64,000 bases of DNA from Dryocosmus kuriphilus (lineage: Eukaryota > Arthropoda > Insecta > Hymenoptera > Cynipidae). The position numbers and the translations under genes are program-made. Each line of letters opens with the position of its first letter. The first letter of the stretch is position 1. Below the pieces are notes generated by a model. That model did no database searches. It was not told the DNA's origin and was given only the letters and a program-made list of their open reading frames with translations. The stretch lies in assembly GCA_038277395.1 (NCBI GenBank), contig CM076191.1, positions 181,242,687 to 181,306,686 on the forward strand, written 5' to 3'. This document shows, one piece after another, positions 10,165 through 20,383 of this stretch.

Positions 10165-11324
10165 CGAGGCACGTCCAGAAAGTAAGTGTACTGGTACTCT
10201 CACAGCTGTAGGGAATACTTTTTCGACATGTTGGCAACACTGCCGCGTAGTCTGACCCCTCCCCTTCAAAACGAGAGACCAATCCGAAGTGAGTGTGTAC
10301 AAGTGGTGTCGCGAATTTAAAAATGGCCGTACTTCCGTGCATGGCGATCAGAGGAGCGGAAGACTTTCAATTGTGACTGACGAACTTGTTGCAAAAATCG
10401 AGATTGCGGTCCGTGACGATCGCAGATTGACGTTAGATGATCTTTCTGCGATGTTTCCGCAAATCTCCAGATCCCTGTTACACGAAACAATCACAGAAAC
10501 TCTCGGATATCGGAAATTGTCTGCGAGGTGGGTCCCAAAACAGCTGACAGAACAGCACAAGTTGAATCGAGTGCAGAGCTCCAAAGAGTTTTTGGAGCGC
10601 TACGAACGCGAAGGCGATGATTTTCTCTACTCTATTGTTACTGGAGACGAAACTTGGGTTGCACACTATACACCTTAAACTAAGAGGCAGTCTCAGCAAT
10701 GGCGCCACACCTGGTCACACTCCGCCAAGAAATTCAAAACCACTATTTCAGTCAAAAAAATCATGGCATCCGTATTTTGGGGACCATAAAGGCATAGTTT
10801 TGATTGAATATCTGCCTCACGGGGAGACCATCAATGCGGCAAGATACTGTGAGACGCTGAAAAAATTGAAAAGGGCGATTCAGGATAAAAGGAGGGTCAT
10901 GGTGATGAAGGGAGTCTGCCTGCTGCATGACAATGCCAAACCTCACACGGCCAACACCACGAAGCAACTCCTGGACTCTTCTGTATGGGACGTTTTGAAC
11001 CACCCCCCGTATTCCCCTGAACGGGCCCCTTCAGATTTCCATCTCTTCACTTCTCTGAAGGTGCACATGGGTGGAAACAAGTTTTCAACGGACGAGGAGG
11101 TGTAGGAGGAGGTGGAGAAGTGGGCGAAAGAGCTGGCGGGAGACTTCTTCGAGGCAGGCATAAAAAAATTGATCCCGCGGCTCACCACGTGCATCGAAAG
11201 GGATGGTGACTATGTCGAAAAATAACTTACATATGTAAAAGTGTAACCAACTATGTTTTTGTTTCAATAAATTTTTTTTGAAGCCTACATAAATTGAGTA
11301 CACTTACTTTCTGGACGTGCCTCG
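10165..11324 (+). mobile_element. mariner element B, deleted at the 5' side
   Basis: TA on each side (10163-10164 and 11325-11326). Perfect terminal repeats, cgaggcacgtccagaaagta and its complement at 11305-11324. Length 1160 bp. Compared with the copy at 2487-3626, the 5' UTR and about the first 50 transposase codons are missing (junction near 10288), but the central segment absent from that copy is present. Confidence 0.95.
10289..11225 (+). pseudogene. mariner transposase lacking N-terminal helix-turn-helix
   Basis: The frame opens at MSVYKWCREFKNGRTSVHGD, inside the DNA-binding region, and runs through WVPKQLTEQHKLNRV to VTGDETWVAHYTP (first catalytic Asp in GDETW), where a TAA stop occurs at 10676-10678. 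The remainder, in other frames, has HDNAKPH and the third Asp in APSDFHLF. The usual SPD before APSD is SPE here, but that is not the catalytic Asp. A further in-frame TAG lies near 11103. All three catalytic Asp codons survive, but stops, frameshifts and loss of the first HTH make it inactive. Confidence 0.9.
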
Positions 11325-11339
11325 TAGTTCATACTAATG

Positions 11340-11480
11340 TTTTACATCGCATTTATTGATTTTTTAACGCTTTTGAGCCGAGAGCTATCTTTACAAATTT
11401 TTTTTAAAACCGCAAAAAAATTCGAAATTTTTTTTTTTTTGACAAATAACACAAAATGAAAAGATGAGAACCTAGAAAAT
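11340..11480. repeat. Diverged repeat, inverted copy
   Basis: Reverse complement contains ttcattttgtgttatttg and agatagctctcggctcaaaa, matching 9291-9425. The two arms lie about 0.7 kb to the left and 15 bp to the right of mariner B. Confidence 0.6.
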
Positions 11481-12956
11481 TCAAATTTCTTACCATCCTA
11501 GTACTTATTTTGCAAAATTGAACTCGAACTCGTCGTAGCAACGTGACATGGATTTTCTTTTTGAAATCAGTTTCGATACAGTTTCTATTTACATTCAATA
11601 ATTTCAAAATGCTTGTAATCATATTCACCTAAATTTTTTTAAATTACAGCCTAAGATCCTTAAAAGTATTACAAACTTGGAATACATGCAAGGTAGTGGA
11701 TTGCTTTTTTAACCGTCGTGTCGGTTTAAAAACATTTTAATTACGTACAGATTCGGATTATATACAAACGTATGGTACATTTCTTACGATCTGAGGTCCA
11801 ATTCTCAAATCGTGTGAAAAATCTATTGCATGCAATTTTTAAACTATATTTTCAGAACATCGCGTGCAATAAGGACAAAATAAAGATTTTCATTCAATTT
11901 TCTTTAATGTCAAATTTTCATCTTTTAAATATCAAATTCTAATAATTACAATGATAATCTTTTTTTTTATAGAATTAGTAACCAATGGTTTTTGCTTTTC
12001 TGTTACTATCTTAATGTTGAAATGCTCAAATTCCCGAACTAATGTTCTTTTCAGCTTTTAATGTGATTTGATATGATTGTGTAATGTAGAATCTGGGCTA
12101 AATCTGTAATTGCATCACAGTCATTTGAAGCATTTCGCTAATTACTTCAACTATTATTTGATAATTAAAATGGACAAGTAATATACGATGATCATAAATA
12201 TTCCAAAGGGAAAATGATATTTTGCTATTTTAATAAATTTTACTAATAATTTTTCTAATTCAAGTCATCCAATATAATATTGCAAAGCAGTTAAACAGCC
12301 TCAAGAGAACAATTATTTTTCAAAGTATCAAAGTAATAATTTGGATAAATTAAAACTGTTTCGAATAAAAAAAAATTATAATAAGATACTCGGCAAATTG
12401 AACGCGATGAATTTTCTTTATATTAGGATGCATTACTTTAAAAGGAAAATTACGAATTGTTGTCCGTCGGCGAAAAATATCCAAGTACTCACGTGAAAAT
12501 CACAGAGCCTAGGCCCTAGACTTATAATTTTCATTAAATATTTTACAAGGTGCAAAATGCCATTTTATCTAGTAAATACCTTCCATTAACTTTATACATC
12601 TATAAACACGCGATTCTCCCTTAAAATCTCACAGCATGGAGCACAAGTACAGCTGAGAAATATTTATTTTCCTAAATACCAATTTAGTCGATTCAATTAC
12701 TTAGCCTGATCCATTTAGTTTACAATCTAATCAGTAAATTTTAATCCCGCATACGTCCCACGAAGATTTACTGATTACTGTTTAAGGATACCAGTAGATG
12801 AATTTTTACATTTATGATTAGGAACTCTCTTTAATGTAACGATTAACACAAAAATATTTTTACTTTGTATAATTCATCTTGAAATTTAATTGGATTTGAG
12901 AGTGTTTAAACTATTATTGAAACAAGTATGAAATGTGTTTATTGATGATTAATTAG
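11481..12956. other. AT-rich DNA, nothing recognised
   Basis: About 1.5 kb without a supportable gene, terminal repeat or tandem repeat. Many A and T runs. Confidence 0.5.
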
Positions 12957-13055
12957 TGTTTACTATTTCTAATAAGGTTAAGGATCATTGGAACTTTGTC
13001 CTTGACGCCATTGTTCCGCGCGGTCAATTTCTTAGTGCCTGCCGCTCGAACTCTT

Positions 13056-13331
13056 TCGACCGCTGGTGGGGAGAGGTGTTTGTTTGGTGGCTCGCTCGAC
13101 TCCCTGTTCAGTTTCAGCCTTCGTGTCGGGCGGTCTTAGCCGTTTTTTGGAGAGGCTGAGACTAACGTGCCTTGATCTTGAAATTTATGTTGTTGACTAA
13201 TACAAGTGCCCAACCTTTGTCTCTCGGTTTGATTTCTTACGATCTCTCCCAATGAGAGTTAAAACCAAACCACGAGACAAAAGTCCAAAACAAGTCCACC
13301 AAAACAAACTTCTGTCCCCACAAGCGGTCGA
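13056..13331. mobile_element. Small inverted-repeat element nested in the foldback
   Basis: Ends tcgaccgctggtggggagag and, as complement, tcgaccgcttgtggggacag, continuing as gtttgtttggtgg against gtttgttttggtgg. The matching right arm of the host foldback (15365-15400) lacks this block, so it is an insertion. A second hairpin sits inside (gtctctcggtttg with caaaccacgagac). GC-richer than its surroundings. Confidence 0.65.
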
Positions 13332-13750
13332 GACCTATCTGATGCTGGCGTCCACTTTTTTTATTAATTAACATAAAATAACGTATGAGGGCTCAAAAAA
13401 TTGCTCCCAAATTGCTGCCTAAAAAAAAAGTTGCTCCTTTCGCAAAGTTTATTTAACAAAAGTTATAAACAATTTTCACTTTCATTGTCAGTTTTTGACG
13501 TAATTATACAATATTTCAGTCATTTCGAGTTCTCAATATGTTAATCTAACAATAACAAAAAATGCTCCCCAATTTATTCCATCTTAAAATTGTTAATTTC
13601 AAGACAATTGTTAAATCAAGATAACACTAGCTGATCACGCTACTCTACATAGTTGCGCATGCGCTGTTATATGCACATAGGTTATGAACGTTAAGAACCT
13701 ATCTGATGCTGATGTCCACTTTCTTTAATAATTACCACAAAATGAAGTAT

Positions 13751-14206
13751 GCCCGGTAAGAAGCTTCCAATTAAACTGAATAAGAATGCGGACGAAAAAT
13801 TTCAAAAACGGAATTAGTTAGGAATTCAAAACGTTTTAAATTCATCGATATTTGTATTGATCGAGATTAGATTGGATGCATTTTTAGTTAAACGAGTTAT
13901 TCCAGATTAAAATGTTGACAATTAATCCTTCATGGAGAGAATTAAATTGAGTACAACTGTTGAGGTTGGCTCATGACATTAAATAGGATTAGATTGATTT
14001 CAGTTTCTTCCTTTCTCAAAGAATTAAAATGTGTTCAAACTTTCGCACACATTAAACAGAACTAAAGTGAGGTGCAATCGTTTTCCACTAATAGGAATTA
14101 AAACTCATATTTCAAAAACGGAATTGATTAGGTATTCAAAAAGTTTGAAATTCGACAATATTTGTTCGCACATTAATCAAATTCAATTCACACCTTCTTA
14201 CCGGGT
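13751..14206. mobile_element. MITE, cccggtaagaag ends, nested in the foldback
   Basis: Terminal repeats cccggtaagaag and cttcttaccggg, flanked by gtat on both sides (13747-13750 and 14207-14210). The insertion splits a copy of the foldback unit exactly at gtat|aagggctc. Internally, atttcaaaaacggaatt and about 40 following bases are directly repeated (near 13799 and 14110). No coding capacity. Confidence 0.8.
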
Positions 14207-14210
14207 GTAT

Positions 14211-15345
14211 AAGGGCTCAAAAAACTGCTCCGAAAATGCTCCCTCCGAAAATCAAGTTGCTACCTTCGCAAAGTTTATTTAACAAAAGTTATAAACAATT
14301 TTCACTTTCATTATCAGTTTTTGACCTAATTATACAATATTTCGGTCATTTAGAGTTCTCAATATGTTCACCTAACAATAACAAAAAATGCTCCTCAATT
14401 TCTTCCATCCTAAAATTGTTAATTTCAAGACAACTGTTGAATAAAAATAACACTAGCTAACCACGCTACCCTACATCGTTGCGCTTGGCCTTCCATTTTT
14501 AAAAGGACGTCAAGCGGCAAATTTGAACCAACTCTATAGTGGATACAATTTTTTTTGACTTTCTACGACTAATTATTAACATAAAATAACATATGAGGGC
14601 TCAAAAAATTTCTCCCAAATTGCTCCCTCCAAAAAAAAGTCGCTCCCTTCACAAAGTTTATTTAATAAAAAATGTATCGTGGTCAGCTAGTGTTATTTTT
14701 ATTCAACAATTGTCTTGAAATTAACAATTTTAAGATGGAATACATTGAGGAGCATTTTTTGTTATTGTTAGATTAACATATTGAGAATTCGAAATGACCG
14801 AAATATTGCATAATTACGTCAAAAACTGATAATGAAAGTGAAAATTGTTTGTAACTTTTGTTAAATAAACTCTGTGAAGGGAGAAACTTTTTTTTTGGAG
14901 GGAGCAATTCGGGAGAAATTTTATGAGCCCTCATATGTTATTTTATGTTAATAATTAGTCGTAGAAAGTAAAAAAAAATTGTATCCGCTATAGAGTTGGT
15001 TCAAATGTGCCGCTTGACGTCCTTTTAAAAATGGAAGGCCAAGCGCAACGATGTAGGGTAGCGTGGTTAGCTAGCGTTATTTTTATTCGACAATTGTTTT
15101 GAAATTAACAATTTTAGGATGGGATAAATTAGGGAGCATTTTTTGTTATTGTTAGATGAATATATTGAGAACTCGAAATGACCGAAATATTGTATAATTA
15201 GGTCAAAAACTGATAATGAAAGTGAAAATTGTTTATAACTTTTGTTAAATAAATTTTGCGAAGGGAGTAACTTTTTTTTTTGGAGGGAGCAATTCGGGAG
15301 CAATTTTTTGAGCCCTCATACGTTATTTTATGTTAATTAATAAAA
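14211..15345. repeat. Core palindrome of the foldback element
   Basis: The left half 14211-14672 and right half 14680-15345 are near-identical inverted copies, including the spacer with ccctacatcgttgcgcttgg and aaggacgtcaagcggcaaat. The left half is shortened in its innermost unit. Long, little-diverged arms suggest recent duplication or gene conversion. Confidence 0.85.
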
Positions 15346-16322
15346 AAACTAGACACCAGCATCAGGTGCGGTTGAGAGAGTTCGAGCGGCAGAAGTTACC
15401 GAGCAGAACAATGGCGTCAAGGACAAAGTTCAAAGAACCCTAAACCTTGTTAGGAATAGTAAGCATTTCTCAATTAGAAAATCCATTATAAATTGAGACT
15501 AACTTAAATTGTATAATTATTATTTATCTAATAGTGCCTGATGATATTTTAAAGGAAATATTTGAAGGTTTTGTACTATTTTTATATTGTGCTTTATACG
15601 ATTTTACATATTTATAACTTGAAAGTAATTATTAGGGTGGCCAAAATAAAAAAAAGGTTCCTTAATTAAGGGGATACCCTCCCAAAAAGCTTCCATTTAC
15701 TAAAAATATGACTCTGAATTTTTTCAGGGGGTGTCAAACTACCCCCAAACGTTCAAAATTCGTATTATCTCACACAATGGATACATTCTCTTCACATTTA
15801 CCTAATAATCATACGCAGTTGGCAGAAAACGTAAAAAAAAAAATTAAAAAGGATAGAAAAGTTAAAAAATACTCCTTTTTATAAACAGAACAATAATTTT
15901 CGGTCTCTTTACAGCTCCTGATGCAAAATTTTCAAGCATTTCGAGAAGAATAATTAAATTATTAACTCAAAAAGGTTTCATGTAACGCAGTTGCCTCAAA
16001 AAAACAGGGTAGTTACAAAATACCCCCTTCAAAATTTAATTATATACCCAATTATATATTTCTAATTTAATTTTAATAATTCCACATAAAATTCGTATTA
16101 AAATGTATCACAAAATATTTAAAAAGGAATATATTATACAGTTTGAAAGCAGTATCCTCAAGCGAAACAAACCACCCCTTTTAGAACAAAATATCACACG
16201 AGAAAATATGCATTATTTACGTTTAGGGGCGGTTTAAAAATAGGATGGGTATTATTTATCCTCCATATAGTACATGGTATTTTAAAATATTTTTCCATAC
16301 ATCTTTAAAAACGTATTTTGTA

Positions 16323-18395
16323 ACAAGGCGACAGGAGAGGATGGGATGAAGAATGAAGTGTTGAAATTTGGAGGAAGAAGGATTAGAGAAGAGATCTGGG
16401 AAGTATGTAGAAGAGTATGAAGAGGTGAAGGATGGCCCAAGGAGTGGAGAACAGGTTTGGTAGTTCCGTTATTAAAGAAGGGTAGGGGTAGAAAAGTGGA
16501 AGATTATAGAGGAATCACTCTCATGCCAGTAACGTATAAAATTTACGCGGAGGTGCTTAGGAAGAGATTAGAAGAACAGGTAGAAGAGAAAGGAAGTATT
16601 CGACAAACATCAAACAGGATTCAGGAAGGGGATGGGAACAGTGGATAACATTTTCGTTCTGAATTATCTAGTCAACAAGAACCTGGGACAGAAGAAAGGA
16701 AAGCTAGTTGCACTCTTCGTAGATTTTAAGGCAGCTTTCAATTGGGTGAATAGGAAAGTTTTATGGAAGGCAATGAAAGAAAGGGGGGTCGACGAAGAGT
16801 TGATTGAGAGGATAAAAGAGGTCTTTACGGAGACGAAGACAAGGCTGAGGATCGGGGAACAGAAGGGGGAGGAGTTTTGGACAGGAAGGGGTCTTAGGCA
16901 AGGGTGTCCGCTAAGTCCATTGTTATTTAGCACGATGTTAGCAGACCTAGCAGAGAAAATGGAAAAGAATCGTAAAGGAGGTACAGTGCTAGGAAATAAA
17001 AGAATATACTCACTAGCGTATGCGGACGATGTGGTGCTTCTAGCAGAGAATGAAAATGGAATGAGCTTGCTAATGAAAGGATTCGAAGAGTATGGTAGAG
17101 AGAAAGATTTGACAATTAATGTGACGAAGAGAAAAATAGTAAGTTTTAGAAAGAGAAAGAATGAAGTAAAGTAGGGACGGAAGATAAATGGAGAAATGGT
17201 GGAAATGGTAGAGGAATTTTGTTATTTAGGATTTTGGTTCGAAGCGGGAGGTGGAAATGAGCTACAGGTGAAAAAAAGGATGGAAAGTGCGAGTAAGGTG
17301 ATGGGTCAAGTGTGGGGGATTGGAAAAAGAAGATTCAGAGAGGACTGGAAGATGAGACTATGGCTGTTTGACTCGCTGGTATGGTCAGTGATGTGTTATG
17401 GAGTGGAAATATGTGGGTGGAAGGAGTACAAGAAGGTAGAAAACATGCAAGAAAGATTTCTGAGATGGGTTATGGGAGTAAGCTGGAACTGCCCAGGTTA
17501 TATGTTGAGAAAAGAAACAGGAAGAGAAAAATTGGTGATAAGGCAGAGAAAAAGGGTCTGGAATTTCGAAGAGAAACTTAAGAGTGGTAAGGATAGCAAA
17601 ATAGCACAAGTGTGCCGACAGGTATTAATAAATAGAGAGAGGAGAGGTAATACGGGACATTCAAAATGGGAGGAAGAGAGATGGCAAGTTAGAAGGGAAT
17701 GGAGGATGTATCACGAGGGGTGGGAGGGGCAGGAAATTGAAGGGGAAATGAGTAAGAAGCTAATGGAAGAGGTGGGAAAAGATTACAGGGTCAAAATATA
17801 ATAAATGGTATAAATTCGTCAAGATGGAAGGGCTCCCAGAATATTTAGGGAAATTGAAAAAGGAGTGCATGTGGGCCAGGATGATGCGTTTCAGAATGGG
17901 TGAAGGCATGAATGAATGTAAATATTGGATGAGTGAAGAAATGAAGATGTGCAGGGTATGTAGGTATGAAAGGGAATCATGGGAGCACGTGTTGGTGAGG
18001 TGCACAGGCGTAGAGGTAGGGGGAAAGAGCGTGATAAATAGTGTTAGTTGGATACTGAGCGGTTGTGGACAAGGGAAAAACTGGGTGAAGAGCTTAGAAA
18101 AGAAAAGGGAAGAGAGCATGTATGGGGGAGGAGAAAACCAAAATCGAAGGAAAATTAGTTTTGCGTGACTTGAAAAAGCTTGAATAGTAATGGTAAGAGG
18201 AAACGGAAGCCCTGGAAGGTCTCGCGCTCTTGTTAGATTGGATAATAGATAGTAAGATAGTATGTAAGAATTTGTACTTAATGAAGCGATAATAGGTTAA
18301 GATAAGCATAAGGCATAGTGGTTAAGTGAAATTGTAAAGGATGTAAAGGGAACGGAGCCCTCAAACCCTAAGGGAGAGTAATAAACGAATCAAAT
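16323..18395 (+). mobile_element. Non-LTR retrotransposon copy 2, 5'-truncated
   Basis: Flanked by a perfect 12-bp duplication acgtattttgta (16311-16322 and 18396-18407). It begins within the reverse transcriptase (ATGEDGMKNEVLKFGG) and ends with the family 3' UTR and tail ataaacgaatcaaat. In the sister copy the tail extends as (TCAA)n. Target-primed reverse transcription with incomplete synthesis explains the 5' truncation. Nearly identical in protein to the copy at 43413-46563, and more distant from that at 52462-57524. Confidence 0.95.
16326..18168 (+). pseudogene. ORF2 reverse transcriptase and C-terminus, non-LTR copy 2
   Basis: Reverse transcriptase remnant in several frames. First segment to 16648 has VVPLLKKGRGRKVEDYRGIT. 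A one-base loss in the NQTGFRKG block shifts the frame. Then 16632-17174 holds motif A ALFVDFKAAFN, motif B RGLRQGCPLSPLLF and motif C LAYADDVVLL. A TAG at 17172 stops it; the frame resumes at 17196-17801, then after another shift at 17824-18168 with the zinc knuckle CRVCRYERESWEHVLVRC (C-x2-C-x8-H-x4-C). The catalytic Asp residues are kept, but the endonuclease is missing and there are at least three disruptions. Confidence 0.93.
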
Positions 18396-18877
18396 ACGTA
18401 TTTTGTATGAAGTTTGTTACATTAAATTAAAAAATCTATCATTAAAATTTTTTGAAAATTTTGCGTGACAACTGTTTTATATCCAAAATTTTCTGAATTA
18501 TGTATGTGATTATTTTTTTGAAAAGAACGATCTATTTGCATTAGATTAAAAACTCTAGGAAACTCGAAAAATAAAGAAAAATAATTCCTTTTGCTCATAA
18601 AAAATTATGTCTTTCATTTTGAGGGTCGTTTCTCAACTTTTTTTAATACTTTTTGTTGTTTTACCTTTTCTGCCGACTTTTTACGATTTGTAGGCAAAAG
18701 TAAATATTTCCTTATCCATCAGGTGAGAAAATACGAATTTCTAAAATTTAGGAGTGGTTTAAGAGCCCTAACTTTTTTTTTAAATTTAGTGATTTTTTCA
18801 CCAAATTAAAGTTGTTTGGGGGTGTTTCCTAAAATCAAAGAAACTTTTTTTCATTTAGGTCGCATCCTAGTAATTAA

Positions 18878-19324
18878 CTTCTGGCAACATCGTTTTGATT
18901 ATTACCATTCTAAGAATACGAATCTTTTAGATAAAAATTTGAGAATTAATGAGTTGGCAATATAATTAATTTCACCTACCCCTATCCTTAAGGTTACTAC
19001 GTATATAAGTGGCTCGTATTAATTCTGCAGACGCTTTGCGACTCGAAAAGACAGACTCATCGCGATCCAGCACGAATAAAAGAACCCTTTTCTGTTACAA
19101 GACTACAACAAAGAATCTCGATCTCGGAAAAAAGTTAAAAAATCGAACCGAGTTAATCGAAGATCCGGCGACCGGAAAAGAACAGCTCGCGTTTCACCTT
19201 ACCTGGATAATCAACAAAAAAAAGTTAACCGTCGTTCCGGCTAGAGTTGAAGAAAAATTTCTCTGTCCTTAAAAGGTTTTCTTACACTTTGACCTGGTGA
19301 TGGTCTTGGGTGTCTCCGCGATCA
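18878..19324 (+). other. GC-richer segment with TATA-like and AATAAA signals, possibly an LTR remnant
   Basis: Composition shifts toward GC from about 19000 to 19320. TATATAAG lies at 19002-19009 and AATAAA at 19075-19080, the close spacing seen in insect LTRs. An 87-codon frame (19009-19272) has no recognisable domain. On the minus strand caggtaaggt (near 19197-19206) matches a splice donor. I could not find both LTR ends or a primer-binding site, so this is only a suggestion; a host promoter or exon is an alternative. Confidence 0.25.
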
Positions 19325-20360
19325 TCACAGAAAAAAAGTCTTATAGACAGGCCTGAACAGATTTTAGTTTGGACTTAAATTTAGTTTTCTATGCGTTCAA
19401 TCCAATAAAATGGTTTAAAATTAGTCATTTTTTTATTAGGACTAAAATTAAGACTTATCCAGGACTAAATTTAAGTCCAAAGGCTTCTATGTAGGTGTTA
19501 GACTTCTTTTGGGCTAAAATTAAGCCTTCATTACACTGAATTTTTATCTCGACAACTTCCATTTCACCTCGAAATATATTTGTTATGTTTTATTTTAGTC
19601 CAAATATAGGCTTAATTTAAGTCCTGTGGAGGCTAGTTTTGGATCCTGTTTGTTAGTATTAAGACTCCAATCCTACATTGTAAAGAATTTGGGAAATTTT
19701 CCCCATTCTTTTTTTGGGAAAATTCCACATTTTTGGTTGAAAATACGTTTCCCCGAGGCATTGGGGAATTTTCCCCCAAAAAATGGATAAATGTCAGAAA
19801 GTTATGGTATCTTCCCCAAAAATTAAGGGGTAAATCATTCTCATAAAATTTAGAGAACTTTGGGATATTTTCCAAAGTTAGAGACTTAAATAAACCTCAC
19901 ATAATGTAAGGAATTTTTATAAATTAGATGAATTTTTCAAAAAATTGGGAAGATTTCAGATAAAAATTAGGAGATATTTTCCTCGTTATTTTCTACAAGA
20001 AAGAAAATATGTTATGATTTATTCAAATATACCTATGCTATTTCTGAGTCTTTGAGTTTTTTAAATTATATCGTAAAATTAATTGATAAGATTAAAGAAA
20101 TAAAAATGCTAATAATTAATAATTTGATTTTGAATGTTTCTTAGTTCAGCTTGTAGAAAATATTTCATACCATTATTGGAGAATTTTTCCCACAATATTT
20201 GGGGAAGGTTCCCAAATTTCAAGAAGTATTCCCCAAATTCTTTTGTCAAAATTCCCAAACTTTGATACCATTTGAGTCACCATTATTTTGGGAAAAATTC
20301 AGAAAAAAATTTTTTATAATGCATTTTAGTTCTTGAATCAGGACTTATTTTTTCTGTGAT
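19325..20360. mobile_element. Inverted-repeat element, tcacagaaaaaa ends
   Basis: Left tcacagaaaaaaagtc and right gacttattttttctgtga are inverted copies with one extra base. The interior repeats the theme gggaaattttcccc / ggggaa in both orientations (19690-20290), and ttaagtcc / ggacttaa motifs on the left side. No clear target duplication and no coding capacity. Confidence 0.45.
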
Positions 20361-20383
20361 TTTATAAGTATACAAGTATATTC

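Larger units (their letters stand above)
12957..15464. mobile_element. Composite foldback element (2.5 kb)
   Basis: The outer ends are inverted copies: left tgtttactatttctaataag then gaactttgtccttgacgcca; right the complement, ending ccttgttaggaatagtaagc. Inside is a repeat unit of about 280 bp, beginning aacgtatgagggctcaaaaa and ending ataacactagctgatcacgc. There are two complete and one partial forward copies (13367-13650, 14207-14470, 14578-14672) and two inverted copies (14680-14957, 15067-15340). The axis is near 14676. Two other elements (13056-13331, 13751-14206) are inserted in the left half. No coding capacity; superfamily unknown. Confidence 0.85.
15633..18869. mobile_element. hAT-like foldback element E, split by a non-LTR insertion
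   Basis: Ends tagggtggccaaaataaaaa and, as complement at 18869, taggatgcgacctaaatg. Flanking 8-mers gtaattat (15625-15632) and gtaattaa (18870-18877) agree at 7 of 8. Inner sequence is also inverted: aaattcgtattatctcac near 15750 against aaattcgtattttctcac in complement near 18740, and gttggcagaaaacg against gtcggcagaaaagg. Without the non-LTR (16323-18407) it would be about 1.15 kb. The tagggtg terminus is shared with the element at 22922-25319. Old and diverged. Confidence 0.75.
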
